A DNA stretch of 64,000 nt from NCBI GenBank assembly GCA_001695595.3, contig MBPM02000065.1, positions 186,001 through 250,000 of the forward strand, in the 5' to 3' direction. The position numbers were made by a program, and so were the translations under genes. Under the pieces are notes generated by a model, which saw only the letters and a list, made by a program, of their open reading frames with translations, did not search any database and was not told the origin of the DNA. The stretch is from Plasmopara viticola. Its lineage: Eukaryota > Oomycota > Peronosporomycetes > Peronosporales > Peronosporaceae. Shown piece after piece: positions 12,698 through 24,706 of this stretch (positions within the stretch are counted from its first letter, which is position 1; every line of letters begins with the position of its first letter).

Positions 12698-12708
12698 ACT
12701 CTTGTTTT
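12698..12708. repeat. target-site duplication, right copy (LINE copy 1)
   Basis: ACTCTTGTTTT, exact copy of 11532-11542, directly after the pentamer tail of the LINE insertion. Confidence 0.8.
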
Positions 12709-12810
12709 ATCGCATTAGTTTGGTGAATTAATGAAAAGTCTACTCCTCGGTCTCATCCCTTGCTCGAACGCGCTATGTTTAGGCATAACTACCGGATGCA
12801 GATTATAAAC

Positions 12811-12818
12811 TCATTTGT
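12811..12818 (+). promoter_or_regulatory. oomycete-type initiator upstream of PI4K
   Basis: TCATTTGT lies 28 bases before the start codon of the PI4-kinase gene and resembles the oomycete initiator consensus (TCAYTTY). Transcription probably begins here. Known motif class; assignment by eye. Confidence 0.4.
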
Positions 12819-12845
12819 GCTTGTCGACACCACTAATCGTAACGA

Positions 12846-15678
12846 ATGAAGACAATCTCGAAGAGCTCGTTTTCGTTCTCTTCGAGATCGTTGAAGAAGC
12901 TAGTGACACTTGAAAATGAATGCTTGAACACTGAAAGACAAGAAACCGGTGGACAGAAGTATGACACTAACAAAGAGTCAAACACTCGTGGCACAGAAGT
13001 AAGCGACGCTGTTGCAATGTACAATGAAGATGTGAACGAACGAAAGACAGAGGGCTTCCTTGTGTTTCGTAAGCGCATGCGTCGACAGCGCTATTGCATT
13101 TTGCAAAACAGGACCATGCTTGTTTTTAAGAACAAGCCAGTTGATTCAGCGTCGCCAAGTGTCCCGTTAAAACAGATCTATGTGGTAGGTTGCAAGGATG
13201 TCATGGAGCTTGACACGAGCGTCCGAGTCGCGTTGCTTGGCAATGGTGCACTGGAAAGTTATGACAAGACACTTTTAATCAGCTCGCACAAGTCAAAGCT
13301 GGTCGCGATAGAAGCCGAATCCTACGCCGAGAAAGAGCGCTGGTTGCACACTTTATCTACAATCGACATACCAATTTGTGAGGGCGAAAATGTTCCCTTG
13401 CAATTTATCCTGCCGGAAGATAACTTTGACGCCCACGTGGCTGTAACGCTTTTGCACAAGCATCGAATAGACGCTGTGGCAATTGAATTAGTGTTAGACC
13501 GCTTGGCTTCTTATGCAGAGGAGAATGTTGATGATGTTGAGTTTTACATTCAACAAATTGTCCACTTGACTGTCAACATTGAATTGGCAGCACCTGAAAA
13601 GCTGGTGAATTTGTTGCTCTCGATATGCCGGGCCAAAGCGTACGTCGAACATCTTGGAAACTGCATTCACTTGGCACTGCAGTTGTTCTGGCTTTTGGAG
13701 GCTAAAATCGCTGATAATGACCCGAAGACGTACAATTTGTGCGCCAAGCTGCTCATGTCCATTGAGGCTAAAGTCGTCAATCAATTTTTTGAATTGCCCA
13801 GTACGCAGACTGCTGATGATGTCACTCGACGGCTAATGGATATTCCTTTAATGAAGGAGAAGCTGGAACAAATGTCTGCTGAACTTCAGAGGAGCGAGAC
13901 GAAGATAGAAGTGATGGGGCCTGCCCATGTAGCAGGAGACACGATAGCACCAATTTTGCCAAATGAGACAGCTGGGAATCAGTCTGCGTTGTTGTTGCAA
14001 TGGATGGAAAAAGAGCGCCAAAAGCGCTACAAGTACTTTCATCAACAGCGAGACTTTGTGAAGGCTCTTTCGGATATCTCGGAGCGTATGCGAGCTGTCG
14101 ATCCTCCTCAGAACCGCAAGATGCTTTTGCCTGGAGAACTTAAGGCGTTAGTTGTCCCGGATATGGCATATGTACCTCTCGGTCGTGTGTCAGATCCATT
14201 TTGTCGTATTACTCGTGTGCTGACAGATGAAGGAACTGTGTTTTCCACTCATAGTCGGGCTCCATGTTTGCTTTGTTTCGAGGTCATTGAGGATCAAGTC
14301 AACTCTGCTGGTCAGCGTCGACTCTCGGCAGACGTTAAGGAGGCTCATGGATTGCTTCGAGAAGCCACGTCTGATTTGCCTCTAGCAAACATGGAAATGG
14401 AAGTTGCTACTTTAATCAAAAAATTTGCCATCAAGGGACAGCTTCTTTGTATTGAAAATCGGCCAGGCGTTGATGAAAATGACGACGAGGAAGATGAGGG
14501 TGACCAGGACGATAATGACGTGGCCGATTGTCTTCTATCCATTCAGTCTCTAGGCCCAATGGGTTTGCAAGATGCTCAAAACGCACTGAGCTCTACAGCA
14601 TGCGCCGTGGCTTCAGTTGAATCAATAGACTCGATACCTGAGCTGACCACCGAGGGCTCGCAACAGTTAAATTTATTAGGCAGATGCTCAAAGACAGCGT
14701 ATGACATGGGTCTGTCAAAGCTTCTGAGCGCAAGTGAGGTGTTTGGGGAGGGTTGGGAAACTAAAAAGGAGCGTATTCGCGCGTCATCCCCTTATGGACA
14801 CTTACCCGGTTGGAATGTCATCTCGCTCGTATGTAGTCAACTTTTTGTCATTCTATCTCAAATCGTTAAGAACGAATGGTTTTGGTGTGTATATGTAGAT
14901 CTCGAAGAGCAACGATGATATTCGTCAAGAAGTATTTGCGATGCAGCTTATCACCACGTTTCAGAACATTTTTCGCGAGAGTGGGTTACCGTTGTGGTTA
15001 CGACCGTATCGCATTGTGTCCACGGGCCGTACGTGCGGCCTATTAGAAACAATCACTGACGCGCAGTCGTTGGATTCCCTTAAAAAGAAAAGCGGCTACG
15101 CGGGCTTGCAAGCTCACTTTGAGAAAAGCTACGGTACTGGTGACGCTTTCAAAAAGGCTCAGCGCAACTTCTTGCACAGTCTCGCAGCATATTCTGTCGT
15201 GTGCTACTTGCTTCAGATCAAAGACCGCCATAATGGGAATATTATGCTCGATACGGGCGGGCATCTTGTTCACATAGACTTTGGATTCATGCTCGGCATT
15301 GCACCTGGAGGCAACTGGAGCTTTGAGACGGCACCGTTTAAGCTTACAAAAGAAATGGTCGCCGTGCTAGGTGGGGTGTCATCCCCGTTGTTCGGCGAGT
15401 TTGTGCAGTTGGTGGCACTAGGTTTGTTAGCAGCCCAGCGTCGATACGAACGAGTTGTGGGTCTTGTAGAAATCATGATGCACAACTCGACCTTTCCATG
15501 CTTTCAAGGACGTGACGTTTCCCGAGACTTACAGAAGCTTCGCAGTCGCTTTCTATTACACTACTCGACGGAAGAGATAGTCAAAGCAGCAGTCAAGATG
15601 ATTCGCACCAGCTACAAGAACAAGTGGACAAAACGCTACGATCAGTTTCAAAAGATTACGAATGGCATAGTTCCATAG
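12846..15678 (+). CDS. phosphatidylinositol 4-kinase, beta type, with N-terminal PH domain
   Basis: Makes PtdIns4P from phosphatidylinositol, expected at Golgi/vesicle membranes. Two exons, 12846-14828 and 14899-15678 (70-bp intron, phase 0), encode 920 residues. A stop two codons upstream fixes the start. Residues ~58-180 look like a PH domain (EGFLVFRKRMRRQRYCILQ ... EKERWLHTLS). Then comes the PIK helical ('lipid kinase unique') region around 190-330, an acidic stretch (~540-555), and the PI3/4-kinase domain: RIRASSPYGHLPGWN at the exon end, then KDRHNGN with catalytic Asp770 and the HIDFG motif with Asp788, ending QKITNGIVP, as in PI4K-beta/Pik1. The PH domain is not part of animal PI4K-beta. 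It is tail to tail with RAD52, 59 bp apart. Confidence 0.92.
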
Positions 15679-15737
15679 GAGTTTGCTGCATTCTGCTTTT
15701 ATAACATTAATAATTCGCTCATTTAGTAACTCGAGTC

Positions 15738-17077
15738 TCAAGACCGCATCTTCTTCGCAGGGTTATCGTTTTCCTTGTTAGGATCAAAATCAAATTGCGA
15801 GAGACTAAGGTCTTCCATGTTAAACTGAGCGTTTGACTGCGCCTGGGCTGCCACAGATTGCTCCGTTTTTACGATTGCTGGTGCAGCTAAAACGCGTGGC
15901 GCAGGTGGAGCATTCAAAGATACCCAGTGCTGCGGCTGTGGACGAAATGGACTTGAAACCGAGTCTGCTGTCGTGAAGGCTGCACTCGTAGTACTGCTTG
16001 TAGCGGTTTGCATCGTCGAGGTCCTTGGATAAGTCGCCGATGTACCCAATTTGGCCTGAGTATGCTGCTGCATTGCTGTAGCTTTCGGAACTCGCATTAC
16101 TTGAGGAGGCTTCCAATGTTGCTGTTGATGCTGGGGTTGTTCCTCCTGATTTATTTGACGAGGCATCTGTGGTCGTGCTTGCTGATTCAACTGATGTACT
16201 TGTTGCTGAGCTTGCTGGTGGATTGTACGTTGTTGAATTTGTTGCTGCTGCTGATAAGATTTAAGTGGTTGCTGTTGCTGGGCCTGAATCTGCTGTGGTA
16301 AATGGAGTTCATTCTGGACACCAAGTTGCATAGTTCCTGCAGAGAAGGCGGCCTCTTGATCCTGCTGCTTTTGTCCTGCCAGAATCACATTCGGCGCCGC
16401 CGCCACTGGGGCCATGGGCCTGTTTGAGTTTACATCTTTAATGTGATCCTTGTCATAGCACGAGTTGCCCAGATATTCTCCGAATAATCTGAGTGCTCTT
16501 TTCCTAGCATCTGAGATACTTGCCTTCTTAGCTTGCTCTAGCGCCGCGCCCAAATCTTTCTGTCCGTCTGATGTGCCAAATCCTACGTCCTCGTGACTCG
16601 TACCATCCTTCAGCTCTATGCGCACTAAAGAACTATAGGCAATACTCCATCTATCGCCCTTCTTCTCTTTCTACAAAAAAAAGTGACATAATAAGCAGTC
16701 CTCTGCTTGATATCCGTCAAACCTGCACGTACGTATTCTTCCTTGCACTCGACAATATGACATGACCAGCCATTAAACCCAAATGCGCGATTAGCTAATT
16801 CAATAGCTTTGCAACTTTCAATGTACGTTAGCTTACGACCCCCAGGTCCGGGCCTGCGGGCTACACTCTCCTTGCCCAGCTTCTGGTGTAGAAAAGCATT
16901 GACGCTCTGCTGCTCCTGATTATCGAAGGCGACTCGGCCAAAGCGCACCGCACTACCAGCTGTGAGCGGGTTTGAGAAAGCTGAGATTACTTGTTGCGTC
17001 ACAAGCGCCGCCAGTGTTTGCTGCACTTCTTCAGGTTCGGACTTTACTTCCGCCGTTTCACTTAACCTTCGCTTCAT
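15738..17077 (-). CDS. RAD52: RAD52 recombination mediator / strand-annealing protein
   Basis: Homologous-recombination protein that anneals single strands and, in many eukaryotes, loads RAD51; nuclear. Two exons on the minus strand: 17077-16733 and 16670-15738, separated by a 62-bp GT-AG intron in phase 0, giving 425 residues (human RAD52 is 418). The conserved N-terminal ring/DNA-binding domain spans about residues 45-200: RRPGPGGRKLTYIESCKAI, FGFNGWSCHI, then across the intron EKKGDRWSIAYSSLVRIELK, HEDVGFG, and KKASISDARKRALRLFGEYL followed by LGNSCYDKDHI. The second half is Gln-rich low complexity and ends in an acidic/basic tail (FDFDPNKENDNPAKKMRS). The true start is the ATG at 17077; a TTG two codons earlier is not needed. 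Confidence 0.93.
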
Positions 17078-17636
17078 GTGCAACTTTAATTTTGAAATTT
17101 CGTAGGAGCATAAAATATGAAACTACCGAGAATTTTGCACTTGAAAAAATGTATTTTCGATTAGGTGCTGCATTTTAAGTAATTAGCTAAATTTCAGCTG
17201 CCGTACTACCTCATGATGTCCAGGCTAAAATCGCGAGAAGTTTACTTTTGTGTAGTTCAAACTTGGACAACTATAACGGCGGATGTGATTATTTAGTGTC
17301 TACGATTGGAAAAGCTGGGTCAAGGATTGCTAGGGCAAGAATTAAGATTCGTAAATGCGCAACAGGTAGAAGCCCACCGCGACTACCAGTCGAGTCACAA
17401 TTTATGAGGTAGCACCTTAAATCTGAGAGCGTGGTACCTGCAGCTGAAAGATAGCCCGCATTCGGGTATTATCAAATGTCGTCCGTATTCAGGAACTAAC
17501 AGCTCATGTTGAGATACGGCAAACCTAGTATTTTGTATTTTATAGCTTTTTTTGTGCCGGACCATTTTTTTAGTAGGCCCAAGGACCTCAACAACAATAT
17601 ATTTACGGAGGCTCAACAACCTCTTTGTATCGACCC
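17078..17636. other. intergenic, no gene seen
   Basis: AT-rich sequence upstream of RAD52, presumably holding its promoter in the first ~150 bases. No gene or clear repeat. Confidence 0.4.
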
Positions 17637-17683
17637 TGGGGCTCGAGCGGTTAGCCGTTCGACCCAGTACCTGGTTCGATACC
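17637..17683 (+). repeat. tRNA-like segment (possible SINE head or tRNA pseudogene)
   Basis: GGGCTCGAGCGGTTAG (17638-17653) resembles a tRNA A box and GGTTCGATACC (17673-17683) a B box (consensus GGTTCGANTCC, one mismatch). Their spacing, about 20 bases between boxes, is shorter than in a normal tRNA, and I cannot fold a complete cloverleaf. It is therefore more like the RNA-polymerase-III head of a tRNA-derived SINE, or a decayed tRNA, than a functional tRNA gene. tRNA-derived SINEs are known in Phytophthora. Confidence 0.4.
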
Positions 17684-19329
17684 CATAGGATCCGAATCAA
17701 GGCAGCCGGAGATAGGTCACTAAAGCGGACGAGTCATCACACCCGAGTGTGTGACTGCCCTTCCGAGTCGCGCCCGATTTGGTTTTAAAAAGGTTGGGTG
17801 GGAAACGCGCCCCCTGACCGAAAAAGCCTCATAGTGTAATAAGGGGTACAGAATCCGGTCCCAATATGGGTCAGATTGCTACCAGCATCCCGCGATGGAG
17901 GCAGCTTAGCCCTAGCGCGTGGGATCCGGTAGCTTGAATTACAAAAACCTCTTTGTAACCATACACTTTTTGCGAAAAAGATTTTACTTCCGTGGATAGG
18001 CCTAAATTTGTCAGTTTCCATCTGCAAGTCCTGCACTATCAAAAAATCCTTTTCTTGGGGTCCACTTCGTGTGTAGGCGCTAGAGGAAAATTTCATCCAG
18101 CTTGTCTGATACAAAACATTCTCATTGTCGAACAGCCGGAATGAGAGCCAATCAAGATATGTCAAAATTAATTGTTGCTCAAGAACCTTCTAGATTGCTC
18201 ACCAAAAAGACGTCATCGTCATGAAGCGTAAAACTGCCCATTGTGACGTCACTTCGCCTTACAAACAGTCACGAGGGGTGACAATCGTGCGTCATTATTT
18301 CACAAGCGATTAATAACTGCAAATGTGTTAAGTTTTCATTTTGTTAACTTGCTACAACTAGAAAAACTAGCGACCACCAGACCTTTCTCCGTCTACAAGG
18401 GACTCTCAGTAGGAGCTTCACGCCGACGAACCCATTCAAATATACAGTCTCAATTGTATGACTATAGTCCTTAGCAACAGCGCTGGCAATGCACGCAATT
18501 TAGTAAAGGAGGATATTAAATGATCGTGGAAGCCTACGCTAAAATACTGTTGTTACAACAAGAAAACCAATTAGTTAGCTTTCCCTCTGGATTCGACGGA
18601 CGAGAGAACGCCGTATAGTTGCGTTTGCGCCGCGTTTAATTATTCCATTGGCTGTGCACTACTGCAACTCGATGTGGATAGTGTAGCCCAGCCAACTTAG
18701 CAAGACGCACCTATCCCATTTATTTTGAAGTATTACACGTCATAAGGGATGCCCTAGTAGAATTTCGAGAAATCATCTTCTTTATTAGCCCGTTAAATTG
18801 TTCCGGACTACGAACTTTTGCAAACGGCAACAAATTAACCTATTTACCTCGGCATCAGCAAATCAATTGTCATACACAAATCATAACCTTATTAATGAAT
18901 CCAAAGCTTACAAATCGATGTGATCGACGACAATCTTTCGAAAATTTGGACAATGAGCGAAAGCTTGATTCATCAATACCGAGTGAGTGATGGAGGCAGA
19001 CCAGACTGTGAGTTGGTTCATATCAGAATGTAAATTGGTTGATTGTCCAACAAAACCATCACGCATACAAAGCACATACCAATGAAAACTCCTCGGTGGT
19101 ATTTTCATTCACAGGCAAAGATGTCAAGATCGGTTGAAAAGCTACAGACATGTGAATGTAAGTTGCATCGCTATAAGCAATCACGCCGTCTGCTTTTTGA
19201 ACATATTTTTATTGGTTTCTGCAATATATAAAGAGCTTCCGTTAGCCAAGTATGTGATGACCTGTAAAATTTATTCGAGCGTCATATTGCGGCTCACACG
19301 TGGGCTCCTTAACCGATCATGCCAATACT
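17684..19329. other. gene-poor stretch
   Basis: One 126-codon minus-strand frame (17785-18165) has no recognisable domain and I do not call it a gene. The rest is short shadow frames in AT-rich sequence. Confidence 0.4.
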
Positions 19330-19560
19330 AGTGAGCTGCTGGAAGTTTGTGCGTTCCAGTATGACTTTGTGTTGCCAAAAATGTTTGACAGCACGGGCAT
19401 AGTGGTCTTCGTGTGCCGCCTAAGTGAATTGATGCATTTGGTCCCTGTAGAAAGGACGTTTTGGATACGGCATTCTATATTCTTCAGACATGGTGAGGTT
19501 GGATAGGAAGCCACAATATACCACTGCTTTTGACGAGCGCTACTTTAATTATTCGGATGT
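19330..19560 (+). pseudogene. Ty3/gypsy integrase core relic
   Basis: The plus frame reads FVLPKMFDSTGIVVFVCRL then SELMHLVPVERT and FFRHGEV, matching the integrase catalytic core pattern (DFVxxLPxxxxGxxxIxVFVDRxSKMxHLxPV ... FRHHG). The first catalytic Asp region is damaged (YDFVLPK; VCRL for VDRL). A frameshift near 19490 leads into DRKPQYTTAFDERYF, the counterpart of SDRDPRFTxxFW. Clearly a dead integrase. Confidence 0.7.
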
Positions 19561-21980
19561 TCTTGCCGGTAGGCCACATATATACAATGCCATCAGCGCA
19601 ATGGCAGCAATAAGATTGCCTATAGTGCGTTTCCTTTTGCAAGGGTTTTACCTTTTGGCACGCGGCACTAGTGCGCACATACGCATCGACTAGCTTGCAC
19701 GGCTTATGATGCCAATTGTGGGTAAGACAAATGCTTTTTTTCCGCTGAAATAATCATCATTTGGTATATTGTGCGCCATTTAGAAAATTTATGCTCTCTG
19801 ATTGATCAATCGTTTGAAAACGATCAGCTTTGATCGGCAAGTCAGCTCCTAGTAGCTGATGCCCTTTTAACAAGGAGGCTGTGTTTTGCAGGTCAACATC
19901 CAACGCCATAATGGCGGGGAGGACCTACTATACTTATTGTTCAATACTGGGTGTAAAATGTGCCGAATGCAACATCTTGCTCAGGCGGCATAAAACGCTA
20001 CTACACTTGTGTTGTGTTTAGCTTCCAGCAAGACAAACTCAAATTTGAGGCTTATGGACTTCTACCAGTCAATCGGGCTGATAGGCTCTGGATAAACAGG
20101 CCGCAATTTTGCATTTCAGACAGATCTCACGGATCTTTATGTACTTAAACATTACTTGCGCATGTGAAGCCTGCAAAAGCGAGTACAGTTATTCTTGACT
20201 TTCCGGCAATTAAAACATCATGTATCTCGAATTGCGCGCCGTACTTTATATTTCCATCCAATAAAGAAACGACTCAAAGCAAAATCGCTCAAATCCACCC
20301 TATCGGGACCTCCTTCTAAAAGCGATGCAATTGTAACCGTTGGCGAAGGGATTGCCATCTGACTTCAACATCTTTTCTGCAGTAAGGAATCGCACTTATG
20401 ACTCTTCGATGATAGCAATTTTGTGTTTTTGGCGAAGTCGTTTTTCTAACGATATAAAGCCCGGCCGATAATGGGCTAGCCTTTAGTCTGGTCTGCACGA
20501 AAGTGCAGCGACAAACACATTAAGCATAACAGGTTTGCATATAATATGGAATCTACATTCCGCGAGTTGCCGTTTGCTGAGGCTGGTAGGGAAATTTTTC
20601 GCCGTTTGAAAAAATCCACGGACTTCAAAGCAATAAGTTCTTTGTGATAATAGAGTTGCCTCGTCGCCCAAAGATCCCGAGACTGGATCGAGATGGCTCA
20701 ACAATGTATGTTTATGACCGGGTTGCAGTAATTTGTAATCGATGGCACGCGAAGCATTGCAACCAACTTTTAGCGGCCTTTCCACACCAAGCAAAGCAAG
20801 ATCGGGTACGCAATCGAAGTATTCTGATGCTGGCTCTTCCAGCTTCCCACAATGCTTTCTTTAATAAACTAGATAGATTCTTTACAAGGCCTGCATACCG
20901 TCACTTAATTACGGAAATTGCTGGCTAAATCTGATCACTTTTGTCAAATCCTTTTGAGATTGTGGTGTCGGCAAAGCAAAAACTTTTTTTTTCTTATAAC
21001 CCGAACCCATGGCTGCTTTGATTAAAGCCGATAGCTTCAATCTTCTCTACTACAGCGACATTTTACATTAATTTTTAAGATGCCTCGAGCTTTTGAAGCC
21101 CCCAATCTAATTTATAAAGACTGTAGATCAAGATGTCGGTGAATTATGTATTGGTGAAGCCCGTAGTGGTATGTGACTAGACGGATAAGCGTCCTTGGGG
21201 CGGTTGACAGCCCCTGTGGCGTTACCGAAAGCTTTGACAGTCCCTAGACGTACAAATGGCATTGGCGAGTACATTTCACTTTTTCAATTGTAATTGGTAG
21301 TATCTAGCAAGCTATACATCGTAAATGTAATTGTGTTGCTAAGCAACAAGTGCTTTTTCGTAAACTAATGTAAGCATGAGCTGGTCGTCACTTTTGCTCA
21401 AATTTTGAGCACAGAAAGTTGGTGACGAGAGCGGAAGTTTTGACGATTGCATCAGGCTATTTTTTTACTTGACGCGGAGAAACCGATCAATGATCTTGCA
21501 TTGCTTACGAAATTGATCTCGAGTTACACTCCTCGACCCGGTGAGAACTTAATTGTGAATTTCCAGGCACAACATCGCTGTGATTCTCTCTATAATGATA
21601 TGCCAAATCCTTGAAGTGTCTTAATTATTTTTGAGCCCGTGCGCAACGTACATTGCATATAAGACTTCTTGATCCAGAACGGATGATATGTATAGAATTT
21701 CTCGTCGTTAAAAAAACACCTCGCAAAATTTACGGCTGTAGCTCAACCAAAACCTCAGTAACGATGAGTTTTTTAAGTTCCAGAAACTCTTGCACCTACA
21801 ATCGTGCCTTTCACGGCCAAGGCACGATGACATGTCAATTATTCGTGTAATATAAAGTCCATGAGGGCGCTCGGGAGACCCAGATATTGATTGTGTATTG
21901 CATTTCCACTCTCTTCCGGTTAGGCTATGTTGTCTGCCTATGATGATGCTTTGTTACTCACCTGTTGAAGTGTGTGTTTT
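19561..21980. other. gene-poor stretch, probably rest of decayed retroelement
   Basis: No supportable gene. Short frames after the integrase relic may be its continuation but show no motif I can name. Confidence 0.4.
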
Positions 21981-22088
21981 GCGGACCTGTATCTCCCGCT
22001 TGAAAAGGTTGCTACCCGCAGTTGGTGGTGCTATGCGGACCTGTATCTCCCGCTTGAAAAGGTTGCTACCCGCAGTTGGTGGTGCTAT
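21981..22088. repeat. 54-bp perfect tandem duplication
   Basis: Two identical 54-base units, 21981-22034 and 22035-22088, beginning GCGGACCTGTATC and ending GGTGGTGCTAT. Traces of the unit's end (ATTGGTGGCGCTATG) recur near 22170, suggesting an older, longer array. Perfect identity implies recent duplication. Confidence 0.9.
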
Positions 22089-24274
22089 GTTATAGACCTA
22101 TGAAACCGAGTCACCAACTGGGTCTTGCAGACTTAGGATTGACGTTTGCGAAACTTTGTTTTCCGCCATTGGTGGCGCTATGCTTTCTACCTTGAAGCGG
22201 TGTCACTCACACTTAAAAAGCTGTTTTTAGCCTTCTAACTAGCCGGTGCTGCCAACAGATGATGCTCACCTGCCCAGAAGAGTGTTATAGACATTGTCAT
22301 TAGTATCTTCGATACCCTTTCTCTATTTATTTGGACATGTACCTGCTCACATTTTTCTTTATAGGCACAACTTGCACAAGAGGGTAATTAATAGGCTTAT
22401 CAAAGCCCTGTCGCGTGAGATTGGGTGGTTAGCACTTATCACCTTGCTCCGTTAATCGATATAAGTACCGTGCTCATATAATTACTGTATACCTCAAATC
22501 AATCTGTACTTGTCCATGTCAAGAAAAAAAATAAGTCTATGCGGTCTTTATGATCAAAATTTACACCCAGGTGCCCTTCTATAGTAAAGATATAAGTAGT
22601 GTGTCATTACTCAGCCAAACCAAGTCTATTTTGCCGTCTTTGCTCTCAGAAAGCAACAGTCGACTGTTTTTGCTGACGGAAATCGTCTGTGGACACCCAG
22701 AGCGCTATTGTCAACCACAACTCAAAATTTTCTCTCACATATTTAGGTGTACAACTGCTACTGGTTTCTTCCTCGAGAGTTGATAAGCCTCAAGAGCTAA
22801 GATATTCTATGTGAATTTGCCACACACCCATCATATGCACTATATTATCATTTCCTCTTCCTATTGGTAGCTGAATGTGAGTGCAGAACTTTTTTAAAGT
22901 GACCCTTTAAAGCCCTGAAACGAGACAAAAGTTTTTCTCTGCTACTCCCTTTAGATGTATCCCTATTTGCCCCAGGGTGCTGCGTTGCTGGGCAGTGCTT
23001 AAGTCCGTATAGACTGGACACGAGTCAGCAAGCCCACAAACACAGCCCCAAATAGTATTGCTCCTTTGGAGATCATAAATAGGTGAGCCCCATAGTGATT
23101 ATTCGCGACGTAAGTTAAACAAATTTTTTTCGAGCTTAACTCTTAATTGATCTACTGCACATAACAGTAAGGTGCGAGCCAAGCCTAGATTCGAGCAAAT
23201 TTATGCACAGAGTTACCATGACTTGGTGCCCCAGCATTGAACGCCGTCAAATTCTTATCTCATCTGAGCACTTGGAAGGCTTGTAATTTAACTATTTTTA
23301 TATGCTCTTCGAACATAAAGCACTCTAATGTAGTATGTGTATTTAAATGCTCAGCTCTGTGCTCAGCCTCCTCCATAAGAATTGTTGAATGCAACTCGCA
23401 CAAAATTGTCGATGAGCTTCGCACTTTCAGTGACCAAATCTTAGCCACCTCTTTGCAAAAAAACTGTCTATTTTCCTGTCTACTTCCTAACTTTTACCGG
23501 CTTGGGTACCCACCGCCGGGCTACTACTAAGGGGCAACGCAATCTGTACTGCCTGAGCCCCAAAGCAAAAACTCTATTGGTACATCTTGTACGCCGTGAC
23601 GCGTTCCAGGGGCTTGGAACCATAAATTTTACAAATACGGCCAATTTCCCAGGCTCATATGAGGCAAAAAATCTCGAGTAGCACCAAATGCGGGTCGAAC
23701 AAATGGGGAAGGATTGTGCGATTCACCAAAATTTTTTTGCAAGAGTTCCGATAAATAAATTACCCGCGAAAGCGTAGGATGATTAAATTCTAAGTGCTAC
23801 GCTTCACACACAGAAAAGGCTAAGCGAATTATGCTCGGTTAAAAGCGCTGGTTCTTCTTACGGCCTCAGATACATCCAATCTGGCTTTCTGGACGTGCAG
23901 ACACGCGTTTTAAGCGTAACTTAGCAAATACGGCCTATCTATTCGTTATGACGTGGTTAGACGTAGTACAGCTTCAACGTAGCGTGTATTCCTTCTTTAG
24001 GATCGCAGTGTGCAATAAAGTGTAATTCAACACTACAATGTTTTTCTTTTTTGGTCTAATATAAAGTCTGAGACTTGGTATCTTTCGAAGTTCTCCACTT
24101 TGCTAACCGGTAAATTTACCGATACATTCTACGGTAAGCAGTATGATTAGTGGGAAGATGCCAAATTACTTATACATTTTAGCCAATGTTATATTAATTT
24201 ATATATTATTTGATAAAGAGACGCCTACGTGGCATTGACACTTGTCACCTTTCCCTTCCATATCACAGTCAGTA
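22089..24274. other. gene-poor stretch
   Basis: No gene seen. The last ~40 bases (24245-24274) hold a pyrimidine-rich TCACCTTTCCC that could serve as initiator for SEC61 gamma. Confidence 0.4.
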
Positions 24275-24554
24275 ATGTCCGACATTAACGCGCTCGTGCT
24301 CCAGCCTTTGAACCAATTCTTCAAGAATTCGCTGCACCTTATCAAAAAGTGTAACAAGCCCGACCGAAAAGGTCAGTGCTCTTTCTTTCGCTGAAATGCC
24401 CTCATCTTACGGACTTATCTGTGTTTCTTGTACAGAATTTGCCCGCATCGCCGGCGCTACGTCAGTGGGCTTTCTTATGATGGGCTTCATCGGCTTTTTC
24501 GTAAAGCTCGTGCACATTCCCATTAACAACATTCTTGTGGGTGGCGGTGCCTAG
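24275..24554 (+). CDS. SEC61G: SEC61 gamma subunit of the ER translocon
   Basis: Small tail-anchored subunit of the SEC61 protein-conducting channel in the endoplasmic reticulum. Two exons, 24275-24371 and 24436-24554, joined by a 64-bp GT-AG intron that splits the Glu codon, give 71 residues (human 68). The sequence matches the family over its full length: [20 protein letters not shown] before the intron, then [33 protein letters not shown] and LVGGG. The single membrane helix is residues ~37-58. It is easily missed because each exon is very short. The intron sits at the same KPDRK/EF boundary at which the invariant cytosolic helix ends. Confidence 0.97.
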
Positions 24555-24706
24555 TACTTTGGCTGCTGCTTTCTTCGCTGATGTCGTTTAGCTTCTGCGC
24601 ATTAATTACTAAATAGACGGTAGCTTTATGTAAACACACTTTGCCAGGAGTGACTGTTTGTTCTTGTGCATTTAAGCGTCAAGTGCTGTTAAACTAAAAC
24701 GTCGCA

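Noticed and set aside
17637..17690. Functional tRNA gene
   Set aside because: A and B boxes are seen, but spacing is too short and no complete cloverleaf can be formed.
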